This document shows positions 1-7,764 of a stretch of 12,130 nucleotides of DNA, in pieces. The notes under the pieces were generated by a model. It worked only from the letters and a program-made list of their open reading frames with translations. It was not told the origin of the DNA and made no database searches. The DNA comes from JBCCFK01 sp965262315. GTDB taxonomy: Bacteria > Actinomycetota > Acidimicrobiia > Acidimicrobiales > UBA8592. A program made the position numbers and the translations under genes. Where the stretch lies: positions 1 to 12,130 of the forward strand of contig CBDHFJ010000035.1 in NCBI GenBank assembly GCA_965262315.1, in the 5' to 3' direction. Position 1 is the stretch's first letter. Every line of letters begins with the position of its first letter.

Positions 1-888
1 CCGGCCGATCGTGCGCAGCTCACCGATGCTGGCCCGGTTCTTCTCGGTGGCGGCTCGCAGCAGCTCAGCCGCGCCGTCGGGGTCGGTCTCGATCTTGCTG
101 GCCGCGAGGCCGAGGTCGATGCCCATGGCCACCAGGTGCTGCTGCACCCCGTCGTGGAGGTTGCGCTCGATGCGGCGGCGCTCGGTGGCGACGGCGGACA
201 GGATCTCGTCCCGGTTGGCCGACAGCTCGTCGACCCGCTCCTGCATGACGGCCACCTCGTCGCGGCCGAGCAGCGCCCGGGTGTAGCCGACACCGAGCCG
301 CCCGAACAGCAGCGCCGTGCGGGGACCGAGCCCGACCAGCAGCACACCGGCGAGCACCGACACGATCAACCCGACCGGCCCGGCCCCGATGGCCCAGCCC
401 CACACCGGGAAGCTGACCAGGTACAGCGAAGCGCCCCAACCGACCAGCGTCAGGGCGAACAGGACCCAGTACACGAAGATCGCGGACAGGAAGTACGCGA
501 GCGCCCGCCACCGGACCGGGTCGGAGAACCGTTCCCGCCAGGCGATCCACGACCGCCCTCGCACCGGCTCGGGCGCCGCGATGTCCGCGCCCAACCACCG
601 GGCCCGCCGTCGCTCGACCCCACCGAACCGCACCAGGGCGGCGAGGAGGCCGACGACGACGGGGATGCCGACGACGAGGATCGTGAGCGGGATGGACACG
701 ACCACGACCACCGTGGCCACCACGAACCAGGCGATGGCGACGAACGCCGAGGCCAGGAGGTAGCCGGTGGCCACCCATGGCTCGCGTGCCGTGACGGGTC
801 CGAACCACCAGCGGGCGAGCTGACCGAGGTTCCGCTCCCGGGGTGCGGGGTCGAGCCGTGCGTCCACGGGAAGAGTCTCCCAGACCAT
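1..888 (-). CDS. Sensor histidine kinase (LiaS/DesK-type), C-terminus beyond window
   Basis: I translated this frame by hand; it is open from 888 to the left edge and gives 296 residues. The N-terminal half is a membrane sensor region with hydrophobic blocks at about residues 40-88 and 129-188, each long enough for two membrane spans, like the putative sensor domain of actinobacterial kinases. A short linker helix (about 211-238) leads into a HisKA_3 dimerisation domain with ERNLHDGVQQ at 241-250; H245 is the expected autophosphorylated histidine. The ATP-binding domain should follow outside the window. In this family the kinase signals to a NarL/LuxR-type response regulator, which would be expected further left. 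The ATG at 888 lies 5 nt after the permease stop, so translation is probably coupled; no clear Shine-Dalgarno is seen. The kinase probably controls or senses the transporter encoded upstream; that is inference from position. Confidence 0.9.
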   Translation of the reverse strand, partial: MVWETLPVDARLDPAPRERNLGQLARWWFGPVTAREPWVATGYLLASAFVAIAWFVVATVVVVVSIPLTILVVGIPVVVGLLAALVRFGGVERRRARWLGADIAAPEPVRGRSWIAWRERFSDPVRWRALAYFLSAIFVYWVLFALTLVGWGASLYLVSFPVWGWAIGAGPVGLIVSVLAGVLLVGLGPRTALLFGRLGVGYTRALLGRDEVAVMQERVDELSANRDEILSAVATERRRIERNLHDGVQQHLVAMGIDLGLAASKIETDPDGAAELLRAATEKNRASIGELRTIGR

Positions 889-893
889 CGGGA

Positions 894-3065
894 TCACGCC
901 GAGCCGCGCAGGACGACGGCGGCCGGAACCCGGGTCGCCTGCCGAGCCGCGCTCAGCGCCAGCAGGGTGAGCACCACCAGTGCACCGGCCACCGCGGGGA
1001 CCACGGCACCTTCGGCGAAGTCGGTGCCGATGTCGACGGCGCTCGACGCCTCGAACCCGGCGATGATGCCGATGGCACCACCCCAGCCGGCGACGACCCC
1101 CAGGGCCGCGCCCAGCACCCCCAGCGGGAGCAGTTCGGTCACCAGGCTGCGGCGGACGTCCGCCCGCCGGCCACCGATCGCCACCAGCGTGGCGGTCTCG
1201 TGCCGGCGTTCGTGCAGGCTGACCGCCAGGAGCGACATCACGCCGAGCACGGTGACCCCGGCGACGATGCCACCGATCGCCATGAAGATGCCGACGATGG
1301 CGTCTCGAGCCGCCTGGTCCTCGGCGCTCATGTCGGCCACCGAGGTGGTGTCGGCGGCGATGCCGAGGTCCGGAGCGGTGGCCGCGGTGGAGTACACGGT
1401 GTTGACGAACCCCGTGCGGCCCAGATCGGCGGCCAGGACGTCGCGGGTGACGTAGACGTCACGGGCGCGGGAACGGTGGAGCCCGACGATCTCGTGGTCG
1501 ATCACGCCCGAGGCCAGCTCGACCTCGATGGTGCCGCCCAGATCGAGGCCCTGGTGCTCGGCGAAGCCTTGCGACACCACCACGCCAGGGCGATCGTCGA
1601 TCCAACGACCGGCTTCGACCGTACGGTCGAGCATGACGGTGTGCGGGTCGAGCCCGTGGACCTCGACCTCCCAGTCGTTGACCTCGCCGAACACGATGAT
1701 GGCCGGCTCGCCCAGGGCGTCGGCTTCGTCGACATCCAGCGGGAGGCCGGGAGCGTGAGCGATCGCGCGGGTCTCCCACTCCCAGGGCTCGAGCTCCGCG
1801 CTGTTGAACGCGGTGACCGAGGTGGCGAGGCTGGCGACGACGATCACCGCGCCCACGCCGGAGGCCACCTGGACGACCGTGGACACCGAACGGGCTCGGC
1901 GCCGGAGGGTGTTGCGCAGCGCCAGACGCTCGAACAGGCCGCCGGTGCGCAGGCGGGAGACCCACCGGTCACCGAGGCGTCGGCCCCAGGCATCGCCCAT
2001 GCGATCCCGCAGCGCTTCGGCCAGGGGCAGCTTGGTGACGCGCCGGGCTGCTCGGCCCGAGACCAGCCAGGCCCCGCCGATGGCGAAGGCGGCGCTGGCG
2101 GCCGCCACGATCGGCGACCACCCGAGGTCCGGGGTCACGCCGACGAAGCGTTCCAGGACCATGCGCGCCACCAGGTTGGCGACGACGAGGCCCAGCGGGA
2201 TCCCGACGATCAGACCGGCACCGGCGACGCCCAGCGACAACCGACGCAGGCGGCGACGCAGCGGGCGACGCCGGGAGCCGAGGGCTCGCATGACCGCGAC
2301 CTCGCGGGTGCGTTCGGTGATGAGCGTCGACGACGTGGTCGCCAGCAGCGTGAGGGCCACGACGCCGGCGACGATGCCGAGCAGGCCGATCATGGTCGAG
2401 ATCTGGACCAGGTCCTCCTCGATCGGGTGGGTGCCGTCGGGCACGACCGCCGGGAAGTTCGCGAACCGGTCGGAGCCGATCTGGGCGCGCAGCGCCTCGA
2501 CCGTGGCGTCCAGGTTGGCCTGGGTCGGGTCCTCGTGGCGCAGCAACAACCGTGCGGTGTCGTCACCGATCAGCGAGGCCGCGGTGTCCGTGGTGGTGTA
2601 CGCCGTATCGCTGAACGACCACCAGGCGGTGGTACCGATCCCGACGACGGTCAGGTCCTGACCGTCGAGGGCCACGACCTCACCGATGGCGGCAACGCCG
2701 TCGGAGACGACGACCTCACCATCGGCGGGCAGCCGGCCCTCGATCGGTCGGAGCAGGTTGGTGTTCTGGGCATCGGGGTCGAACCCCACGATGCGGAGTT
2801 GGTCGTCGGAGGTGTCGACGGTGCCGACCAGTCGTTCCTCGACGGCGGTGACGCCCGGAAGATCGAGGGCCGCGGTGTCGACGTCGCCGGTGACATCGAC
2901 CGCCACGTGGGCCAGCCGGTCGTCGGCGGCCAGGTCGCGCAGCGTGCCGGCGGCGACGCCGGGCACGGCGAAGACGCCGATGGCACCCACGGCGAGGGCG
3001 ATCGCCACCATGGAGGCGATCAGACGGGCCGGAGCCCGCCGCACGGTGCGGAGCAGGCCGATCAT
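894..3065 (-). CDS. ABC transporter permease, duplicated FtsX/MacB-type
   Basis: This 723-residue protein has two similar halves, each with a membrane anchor, an extracytoplasmic domain and a three-span FtsX core. Likely spans are near residues 15-38, 222-245, 277-303, 317-336, 395-420, 588-616, 641-668 and 686-706. The loops after the core spans carry typical FtsX sequences: TREVAVMRALG near 253-263 and HETATLVAIGGRR near 622-634. The first of these loops is unusually arginine-rich (about 264-275). This class works with a MacB/LolD-like ATPase to export lipids or peptides, or to drive extracytoplasmic work, rather than to import. The ATG at 3065 overlaps the ATPase stop in an ATGA arrangement, which fixes the start and implies coupled translation. 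The histidine kinase follows 5 nt after the stop. The substrate cannot be told from sequence. Confidence 0.93.
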   Translation of the reverse strand: MIGLLRTVRRAPARLIASMVAIALAVGAIGVFAVPGVAAGTLRDLAADDRLAHVAVDVTGDVDTAALDLPGVTAVEERLVGTVDTSDDQLRIVGFDPDAQNTNLLRPIEGRLPADGEVVVSDGVAAIGEVVALDGQDLTVVGIGTTAWWSFSDTAYTTTDTAASLIGDDTARLLLRHEDPTQANLDATVEALRAQIGSDRFANFPAVVPDGTHPIEEDLVQISTMIGLLGIVAGVVALTLLATTSSTLITERTREVAVMRALGSRRRPLRRRLRRLSLGVAGAGLIVGIPLGLVVANLVARMVLERFVGVTPDLGWSPIVAAASAAFAIGGAWLVSGRAARRVTKLPLAEALRDRMGDAWGRRLGDRWVSRLRTGGLFERLALRNTLRRRARSVSTVVQVASGVGAVIVVASLATSVTAFNSAELEPWEWETRAIAHAPGLPLDVDEADALGEPAIIVFGEVNDWEVEVHGLDPHTVMLDRTVEAGRWIDDRPGVVVSQGFAEHQGLDLGGTIEVELASGVIDHEIVGLHRSRARDVYVTRDVLAADLGRTGFVNTVYSTAATAPDLGIAADTTSVADMSAEDQAARDAIVGIFMAIGGIVAGVTVLGVMSLLAVSLHERRHETATLVAIGGRRADVRRSLVTELLPLGVLGAALGVVAGWGGAIGIIAGFEASSAVDIGTDFAEGAVVPAVAGALVVLTLLALSAARQATRVPAAVVLRGSA

Positions 3066-3811
3066 CGGAGGCCTCCCATCCACTGGGTGGAGATGCGGCC
3101 GTCGACCATCTGGATGACCCGGTCGGCGGCGTCGGCCAGGTCGAGGTCGTGGGTGATGAACACGACGGTGGTGCCGCGGTCCCGCGCCGACAGCAGCAGC
3201 TCGAAGACCGCCCGCCCGGTGGCCTGGTCGAGGCTGCCGGTGGGCTCGTCGGCCACCAGGATGCGGGGCTCGACGGCCAGGGCTCGGGCGATGCCCACCC
3301 GCTGCTGCTCGCCCCCGGAGAGCTGTGACGGCAGCCGGTCGATCCGGGCGCTCAGCCCGACCGCAGCCAGGTGCTCCCGGGCGACACCGCGGCGCCCCCG
3401 GCGACGGCCCGAGAGCTTCAGCGCCAGCTCGACGTTTTCGGCGGCGGTGAGGGTGGGCAGCAGGTGGAAGTCCTGGAACACGATGCCGACGTTGCGGGCC
3501 CGCCAGCGGGCGAGGGCATCGTCGCGCAGCCGATCGAGGCGCTCGCCGCCGGCCACCAACGAGCCGGCGGTCGGGCGGTCGATCCCGGCGAGGATGGAGC
3601 CGAGGGTGGACTTGCCGCTGCCGGACGGACCGACGATGGCCACGATCTCCGCCGCGCCGAGGTCGAGATCGACGCGGTCGACGGCGGTCTGGGCCGCGTC
3701 GCCGCGACCCCAGACCCGGGTGATGTCGCGGGCGGCCAGCACGGTCTCGCGGGGCGCGGGAGCGACGGTGGGCGCCGCTGCGACGGAGGGATGGAGGGTG
3801 GGTGTCTGCAT
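3062..3811 (-). CDS. ABC transporter ATP-binding protein (MacB/LolD-type)
   Basis: This is a 249-residue nucleotide-binding subunit with a complete motif set: Walker A GPSGSGKS (61-68), Q-loop Q113 in VFQDFHLLP, signature LSGGEQQ (164-170), Walker B ILVADE (184-189) followed by PTGSLD, and switch histidine H221. The PTGSLD and FQDFHLLP variants are typical of the ATPases that partner FtsX-type permeases, matching the next gene, with which it overlaps by 4 nt. I chose ATG 3811. An in-frame GTG at 3868 would add 19 residues, but that extension would run through a perfect inverted repeat (3825-3848) better explained as leader or operator. A GGA just downstream of the repeat may serve as a weak ribosome site. 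First gene of the operon. Confidence 0.95.
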   Translation of the reverse strand: MQTPTLHPSVAAAPTVAPAPRETVLAARDITRVWGRGDAAQTAVDRVDLDLGAAEIVAIVGPSGSGKSTLGSILAGIDRPTAGSLVAGGERLDRLRDDALARWRARNVGIVFQDFHLLPTLTAAENVELALKLSGRRRGRRGVAREHLAAVGLSARIDRLPSQLSGGEQQRVGIARALAVEPRILVADEPTGSLDQATGRAVFELLLSARDRGTTVVFITHDLDLADAADRVIQMVDGRISTQWMGGLR

Positions 3812-3824
3812 GTCCTGATCGTCC

Positions 3825-3848
3825 GATTTCCGCTTCCCAGCGGAAATC
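3825..3848 (-). promoter_or_regulatory. Perfect 10-bp inverted repeat in leader of ABC operon
   Basis: The arms GATTTCCGCT and AGCGGAAATC pair perfectly around a 4-nt centre. Read as minus-strand RNA the loop is GGGA, a GNRA-type tetraloop, so the transcript can form a stable 10-bp hairpin that ends 13 nt before the ATPase ATG. Read as DNA, the 24-bp dyad could equally be an operator, for instance for a response regulator paired with the downstream kinase. It is too AT-mixed and too exact for this GC-rich background to be easily dismissed. The absence of a T-run and its position before the first gene argue against a terminator. Confidence 0.55.
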
Positions 3849-3862
3849 CAGCCCCCCGGCGT

Positions 3863-3886
3863 CCCCACGGTGGGGTTTCCCCCACC
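3863..3886. repeat. Overlapping short inverted repeats in divergent intergenic region
   Basis: Two inverted repeats share an arm: CCCCAC-G-GTGGGG (3863-3875) and GGTGGGG-TTTC-CCCCACC (3869-3886). The two hairpins are mutually exclusive, since both use the central G-run. They lie between the ABC operon leader hairpin and the start of the divergent small gene. Nearby at 3909-3920 there is also a 12-bp palindrome GGACCTTGGTCC. They may be regulatory sites, but runs of G and C pair easily in DNA this rich in GC, so the call is weak. The rest of the 137-bp gap (3812-3948) shows no convincing TAnnnT promoter box on either strand. Confidence 0.3.
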
Positions 3887-3937
3887 ACCGCGCTGCTGCG
3901 CGTCGGTGGGACCTTGGTCCGTTGGACGGATCGGTGC

Positions 3938-3943
3938 AGAGGT
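3938..3943 (+). promoter_or_regulatory. Ribosome binding site deciding the 3949 start
   Basis: AGAGGT lies 5 nt before the ATG at 3949. A second in-frame ATG at 3958 follows a GGGGGG run directly, which is too close to act as a proper Shine-Dalgarno, so 3949 is preferred. The difference is three residues. Confidence 0.5.
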
Positions 3944-3948
3944 CCACG

Positions 3949-4380
3949 ATGGGGGGCATGCGTCGGTTCGGTCATTCCGCTCGCCAGCAACTGGGGCTGG
4001 ACGAAGTGCCGGAGACGCTCTGGGTCGTGCACAGCCCCGCCACCCGCGTCATGTGCGAGGACGCCGACGGCCCACACCTGCGCATCGACGACCATTTCGA
4101 CTGGTTGCTGGCGCTGGGTGAGGACGAGCTCGGACTGTTCCGCCTACGCGGGCCCCGGCTGGTGGTCGACGACCTCGTGTTCCGGTCGCCCTACGACCCG
4201 TTGGACGTGGAGATCGTCGACGTCGAGGGGTACGCGCCCCGCCGCGTGTTCACCATCTCGGAGACGCCGGGGCCGTGGTTCGCAGTCTCCGCGCCCTTGG
4301 CGCGTCGTCGCCGGTCGAGCGTCGAGGCGTTCACCGACGTGTTGTGCAGTCGGTGCGCCGAACTGCCCACCGAGCGCTGA
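3949..4380 (+). CDS. Small hypothetical protein, 143 residues
   Basis: I do not recognise this family. The product is soluble and acidic in the middle (a run of D and E residues at about 35-95) with a basic stretch of four arginines near 122-125. There is no signal peptide, membrane span or clear catalytic motif. It has three cysteines: one early (VMCED) and two close together near the C-terminus (LCSRC), the latter a possible metal or disulfide pair. Codon use follows the strong G/C third-position bias of its neighbours, which supports it being a real gene. It is divergent from the ABC operon (137 bp apart) and converges on the acyl-CoA synthetase with only 3 bp between stop codons. No functional link to either side can be shown. 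Confidence 0.75.
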   Translation: MGGMRRFGHSARQQLGLDEVPETLWVVHSPATRVMCEDADGPHLRIDDHFDWLLALGEDELGLFRLRGPRLVVDDLVFRSPYDPLDVEIVDVEGYAPRRVFTISETPGPWFAVSAPLARRRRSSVEAFTDVLCSRCAELPTER

Positions 4381-4383
4381 GGG

Positions 4384-6024
4384 TCAGGCGGTCTCGGCGG
4401 ACGCGGCGTCGTGGAGCCCGAGGTCGGCGATCGACTTCTCGCGCATCTCCACCTTGCGGACCTTGCCGGTGACCGTCATGGGGAACTCGCTGGTGAAGTG
4501 GATGTAGCGCGGGACCTTGAAGTGGGCGATCTTGCCGCGGCAGAACTCCTTGAGCTCGTCCTCGGTGAGGTCGTGGCCGGGCGCCAGCTGCACCCACGCC
4601 ATGATCTCCTCGCCGTACTTCACGTCGGGTACGCCGATGACCTGGGCATCGGCGATGGCCGGGTGGGTGTAGAGGAACTCCTCGATCTCGCGGGGATAGA
4701 TGTTCTCGCCACCCCGGATGATCATGTCCTTGATGCGGCCGACGATGTTGACGTAGCCGTCGTCGTCCATCGTGGCCAGGTCGCCCGAGTGCATCCAGCC
4801 GTCGGCGTCGATGGCGTCGGCGGTCTTCTCGGGCTCCTCCCAGTAGCCGAGCATGACGTGGAAGCCCCGGGTGCAGTACTCGCCGTCCTCGCCGCGCTGG
4901 ACGGTCTCGCCCGTGTCGGGGTCGACGATCTTCGACTCCACGTGTGGGAGGACCCGGCCGACCGTGGTGACCCGATGCTCGACCGAGTCGGTGGTGATGG
5001 TCTGGGTGGACACCGGCGAGGTCTCGGTCTGGCCGTACGCGATGGTCACCTCGGTCATGTGCATCTTGTCGATGACGTTGCGCATGACCTCGATGGGGCA
5101 CGGTGATCCGGCCATGATCCCGGTGCGCAGCGACGTGAGATCGAGGGTGTCGAGATCCTCGTGGCCGAGCTCGGCGACGAACATCGTGGGCACGCCGTAG
5201 AGCACGGTGCAGCGCTCGTCCTGCACGGTGTGCAGCACCGCACCGGGGTCGAACGTGGGGCACGGGATCACCATGGTGGCGCCGTAGACCGAGCACGCCA
5301 GGTTGCCCATGACCATCCCGAAGCAGTGGTAGAAGGGCACGGGGATGCAGAGCCGCTCGGTGTGGGTGAAGGCCTGCGCCGCGCCGACGAGCAGGGCGTC
5401 GTTGAGGATGCTGCGGTGGCTGAGGGTGGCGCCCTTGGGGAAGCCGGTGGTGCCCGACGTGTACTGGATGTTGATGGGGTCGTTGGTGTCGAGGGTCGCA
5501 GCCCGGGCGACGAGGTCGTCGTCGGACACCGATTCGCCGGCGGCGATCAGGTCGGCCCAGTCGTCGGTGTCGAAGTACACCACCATCTCGAGATCGGGCA
5601 GGTTGGGCCGGACCTCGGTGACCATGTCTCGGTACGCGGAGGTCAGGTACTCGGTCCTGGTCACGAGCATCTTGCAGCCCGACTGACGCAGCGCGTACTC
5701 GAGCTCGCTGGTGCGGTACGCGGGGTTCACGTTGACCTGGATCGCCCCGATCTTGGCGGTGGCGTACTGGATGTAGGTCCACTCGGCGAAGTTGGGCGAC
5801 CACATGCCGACCCGGTCGCCCTTCTCGATCCCCTTGGCGAGCAGGCCCTTGGCCACCTGGTTGACCGTGGCGTCGAACTCGGCCCAGGTCTGGCGGATGC
5901 CCTGGTGGGCGACGACGAACGCCTCCCGGTCGGGGTACCGCGCAACGGTGGCCTCGAGATTCTCACCGATCGTCTGCTCCAGCAGCTCGACGTCGGTTGC
6001 CCCCTGATCGATCGCGAGTGTCAT
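4384..6024 (-). CDS. Acyl-CoA synthetase, AMP-forming, ACSF2/FadD35-like
   Basis: This full-length 546-residue member of the ANL superfamily should activate a carboxylic acid with ATP through an acyl-adenylate and transfer it to CoA. The core motifs are intact: P-loop YTSGTTGFPKGA (188-199), YGQTETSP (330-337), SGDLATMDDDGY (413-424), GRIKDMIIRGGENIYP (429-444) and the A10 lysine K521 in TVTGKVRK. The IQYTSGTTG, PVPFYHCFGMV and FCRGKIAHFKVPRYI segments match the ACSF2/FadD35 group, usually linked to medium-chain or unusual acyl substrates. The ATG at 6024 has a strong GAGGGGGG ribosome site (6028-6035). It follows the flavin amine oxidase by 50 nt on the same strand and is probably co-transcribed with it, so its substrate may be an acid derived from the oxidase product (inference). 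Confidence 0.95.
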   Translation of the reverse strand: MTLAIDQGATDVELLEQTIGENLEATVARYPDREAFVVAHQGIRQTWAEFDATVNQVAKGLLAKGIEKGDRVGMWSPNFAEWTYIQYATAKIGAIQVNVNPAYRTSELEYALRQSGCKMLVTRTEYLTSAYRDMVTEVRPNLPDLEMVVYFDTDDWADLIAAGESVSDDDLVARAATLDTNDPINIQYTSGTTGFPKGATLSHRSILNDALLVGAAQAFTHTERLCIPVPFYHCFGMVMGNLACSVYGATMVIPCPTFDPGAVLHTVQDERCTVLYGVPTMFVAELGHEDLDTLDLTSLRTGIMAGSPCPIEVMRNVIDKMHMTEVTIAYGQTETSPVSTQTITTDSVEHRVTTVGRVLPHVESKIVDPDTGETVQRGEDGEYCTRGFHVMLGYWEEPEKTADAIDADGWMHSGDLATMDDDGYVNIVGRIKDMIIRGGENIYPREIEEFLYTHPAIADAQVIGVPDVKYGEEIMAWVQLAPGHDLTEDELKEFCRGKIAHFKVPRYIHFTSEFPMTVTGKVRKVEMREKSIADLGLHDAASAETA

Positions 6025-6074
6025 GGTCCCCCCTCGGACGACGGCTCGTCAGCCCGGTTGTAGCAGGAGCGGGC

Positions 6075-7727
6075 CTACTCGGGAAGCAGCACCGGGTGGC
6101 GTTCGGCCCAGACGTCGCCGGGGCCGGGGTTGGCGGGGTCGGTCTCCCCGCCGAAGTGAGTCATGATCCCCCACACGGCGTTGAGCGCCGTCTGCACCGC
6201 ACCTTCGGCCCAGCCCGGGGTCCAGGACACGTCGTCGCCGGCGAGGAACATGCCCCGATGGGCCTCGTCCATGTCGGCCTGCACGAAGTGGCCGTACATG
6301 CGGTTGTTGTAGCGATAGTGACCCGGCAGGGCGCCCTTGAAGGCCCCGAGGAAGTTGGGGTCGGTCTCCCACGAGACGGTGATGGGCTCGCCGATCACGT
6401 GGCTGTTGATGTCGAGGTCGGGATAGATCTTGGCCAGGGTGTCGAGGGCGAGGCGGGCCCGCTCGGCCGCGGACTTGGGGAGCACCTTCATGGCATCGCT
6501 CATCCACGCATACGTGAGACAGATGACGGCTGGCTGGTCGGGGCCGTTGTCGAACAGGTAGGTGCCGCGGGTGTTGCGGTCGGTGAGCGTCATCGACATC
6601 ACGTCCCGACCCTCGGCGTCCTTGTCCTTCCAGAACGGCCGGTCGACCATCACGAAGGTCTTCGAGGACTGCATGTAGCGGGTGCGGTCGAGCGCCATCC
6701 AGTGCTTCTGGGAGAACAGGCCCTCCTCGACGTCGATGTTGGTGGTGAGCAACCAGCTCTGTGTGGTCACCAGCACGGCGGGGTAGCGACGCTCGACCCC
6801 GTTGACGTCGAGCACCGCGAGGTCGCCGCCGTCTGCTCGATGAATGGCGGCGACACCTGGCCGGGGCGCCCCCGAGTGCAGGCTGTCGAGCGACGTGCCC
6901 GCCGGGTGGTGGGTGGGGTCGTCGACGGCGTGCCCCCACAGGCGACGGACGAGCTGCTCGGCGCCGCCGACGATGAGGCGCTGGTCCTCGTCGAACCGGC
7001 ACAGGACGACCCGCAGGATCTCGAGCATCGAGTTGGGGAAGTCGCTGTCCCAGCCCCCGGTGCCGAACCCGACCTGGCCGAAGACCTCTCTGTGGCGGAA
7101 CGACAGGCGCTGGAACGGATCGGAGCTGGCGACGAAGTCGTAGAAGGTGCGGTCGTCCCACTGGTCGACCAGCCTTGCCCAACGTCGGTGCACCTCGGCG
7201 TGGTCCTTGGCTCGCATCGCGGCCTGCAGCCCGCTGAAGTCGGCGTGCGACTCGAGGGCTTCGTCCCAGGCCGCGGCGACCTCTCGGAACAGCTCGGGCA
7301 GGTCGTCGAGCGACTCGGCGTAGTGGGTGACGCCCTCCAGATCGACCCTGGTGGTGGGGGCTGCGGGCGTCAACGGATTGGGGAACGGCCGGGTCTCGAG
7401 CCCCACCAGGTCGGCGTAGTGGAAGAACGCTCGTCCCGAGATCGGGAATCGCATGCCGCCCAGCTCGGCGATCACGTCGTCGGCCGCGCCGAATCGCTGC
7501 GAGCGCAGGCGTCCACCCATGCGGCCCGCCTCGTAGACGACGGGTCGGAGGCCGATCCGCATGAGCTCGTAGGCGGCGACCACGCCTGAGATACCGGCGC
7601 CGACGACGGCGACCTCGCTCCCTTGGGCCGCGTCCGGGACCGAACCCAGCCCCGCCGGGTGCGCCAGGTGGTCGTCGTAGGCGAATGGGAAGTCGGGCCC
7701 GAACGCCGTCAACGTGGGTTCCGTCAT
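6075..7727 (-). CDS. Flavin amine oxidase, Trp/Lys/Phe 2-monooxygenase family
   Basis: This 550-residue FAD enzyme has the dinucleotide motif GAGISG (43-48) with E66 for the ribose, then GGRLRS (71-76). ELGGMRFP (88-95) and RPFPNPL (113-119) strongly recall bacterial tryptophan and lysine 2-monooxygenases. The C-terminal FAD motif AGDDVSWTPGWAEGA (496-510) is also intact. Family members oxidise the alpha-amine of an amino acid, giving either an oxo acid or, by oxidative decarboxylation, an amide one carbon shorter. Sequence alone does not settle which substrate or reaction applies. There is no Tat or Sec signal, so it is probably cytoplasmic. The ATG at 7727 lacks a Shine-Dalgarno but has TAGCCT 7 nt upstream, fitting a leaderless transcript. 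The acyl-CoA synthetase follows at 50 nt; a methyltransferase-like gene is divergent. Confidence 0.9.
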   Translation of the reverse strand: MTEPTLTAFGPDFPFAYDDHLAHPAGLGSVPDAAQGSEVAVVGAGISGVVAAYELMRIGLRPVVYEAGRMGGRLRSQRFGAADDVIAELGGMRFPISGRAFFHYADLVGLETRPFPNPLTPAAPTTRVDLEGVTHYAESLDDLPELFREVAAAWDEALESHADFSGLQAAMRAKDHAEVHRRWARLVDQWDDRTFYDFVASSDPFQRLSFRHREVFGQVGFGTGGWDSDFPNSMLEILRVVLCRFDEDQRLIVGGAEQLVRRLWGHAVDDPTHHPAGTSLDSLHSGAPRPGVAAIHRADGGDLAVLDVNGVERRYPAVLVTTQSWLLTTNIDVEEGLFSQKHWMALDRTRYMQSSKTFVMVDRPFWKDKDAEGRDVMSMTLTDRNTRGTYLFDNGPDQPAVICLTYAWMSDAMKVLPKSAAERARLALDTLAKIYPDLDINSHVIGEPITVSWETDPNFLGAFKGALPGHYRYNNRMYGHFVQADMDEAHRGMFLAGDDVSWTPGWAEGAVQTALNAVWGIMTHFGGETDPANPGPGDVWAERHPVLLPE

Positions 7728-7764
7728 CCGGGCGAGGCTAACCGGCCGCTGCCAGACTCTGGGC
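7728..7764. promoter_or_regulatory. 37-bp divergent promoter region, both transcripts likely leaderless
   Basis: Only 37 bp separate the oxidase ATG from the methyltransferase-like GTG. On the minus strand TAGCCT (7735-7740) fits the actinobacterial TAnnnT -10 box and lies 7 nt before the ATG. On the plus strand CAGACT (7753-7758) lies 6 nt before the GTG and misses only the first T. Neither start has a good Shine-Dalgarno. No convincing -35 is seen for either. The two RNA polymerase sites would overlap, so the promoters may compete. Confidence 0.45.

Noticed and set aside
65..808. Minus-strand 247-codon frame with ATG at 808
   Set aside because: It is the wrong frame of the histidine kinase. 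The frame from 888 gives membrane spans and the LHDG phosphorylation motif, while this one gives only Arg/Gly-rich sequence.
843..3818. Plus-strand open frame of 991 codons opposite the ABC genes
   Set aside because: It is the antisense shadow of the permease and ATPase. The product is full of Arg, Asp, Gly and His with no domain, while the minus strand has complete ABC motifs.
3066..3959. In-frame N-terminal extension of the permease up to 3959
   Set aside because: It would overlap the whole ATPase gene in another frame and is arginine/proline-rich. The ATGA overlap at 3062-3065 marks the true start.
5997..7589. Plus-strand open frame of 530 codons opposite the amine oxidase
   Set aside because: Composition is typical of high-GC antisense reading (Val, Gly, His, Asp rich) with no family signal; the opposite strand encodes an intact FAD enzyme.
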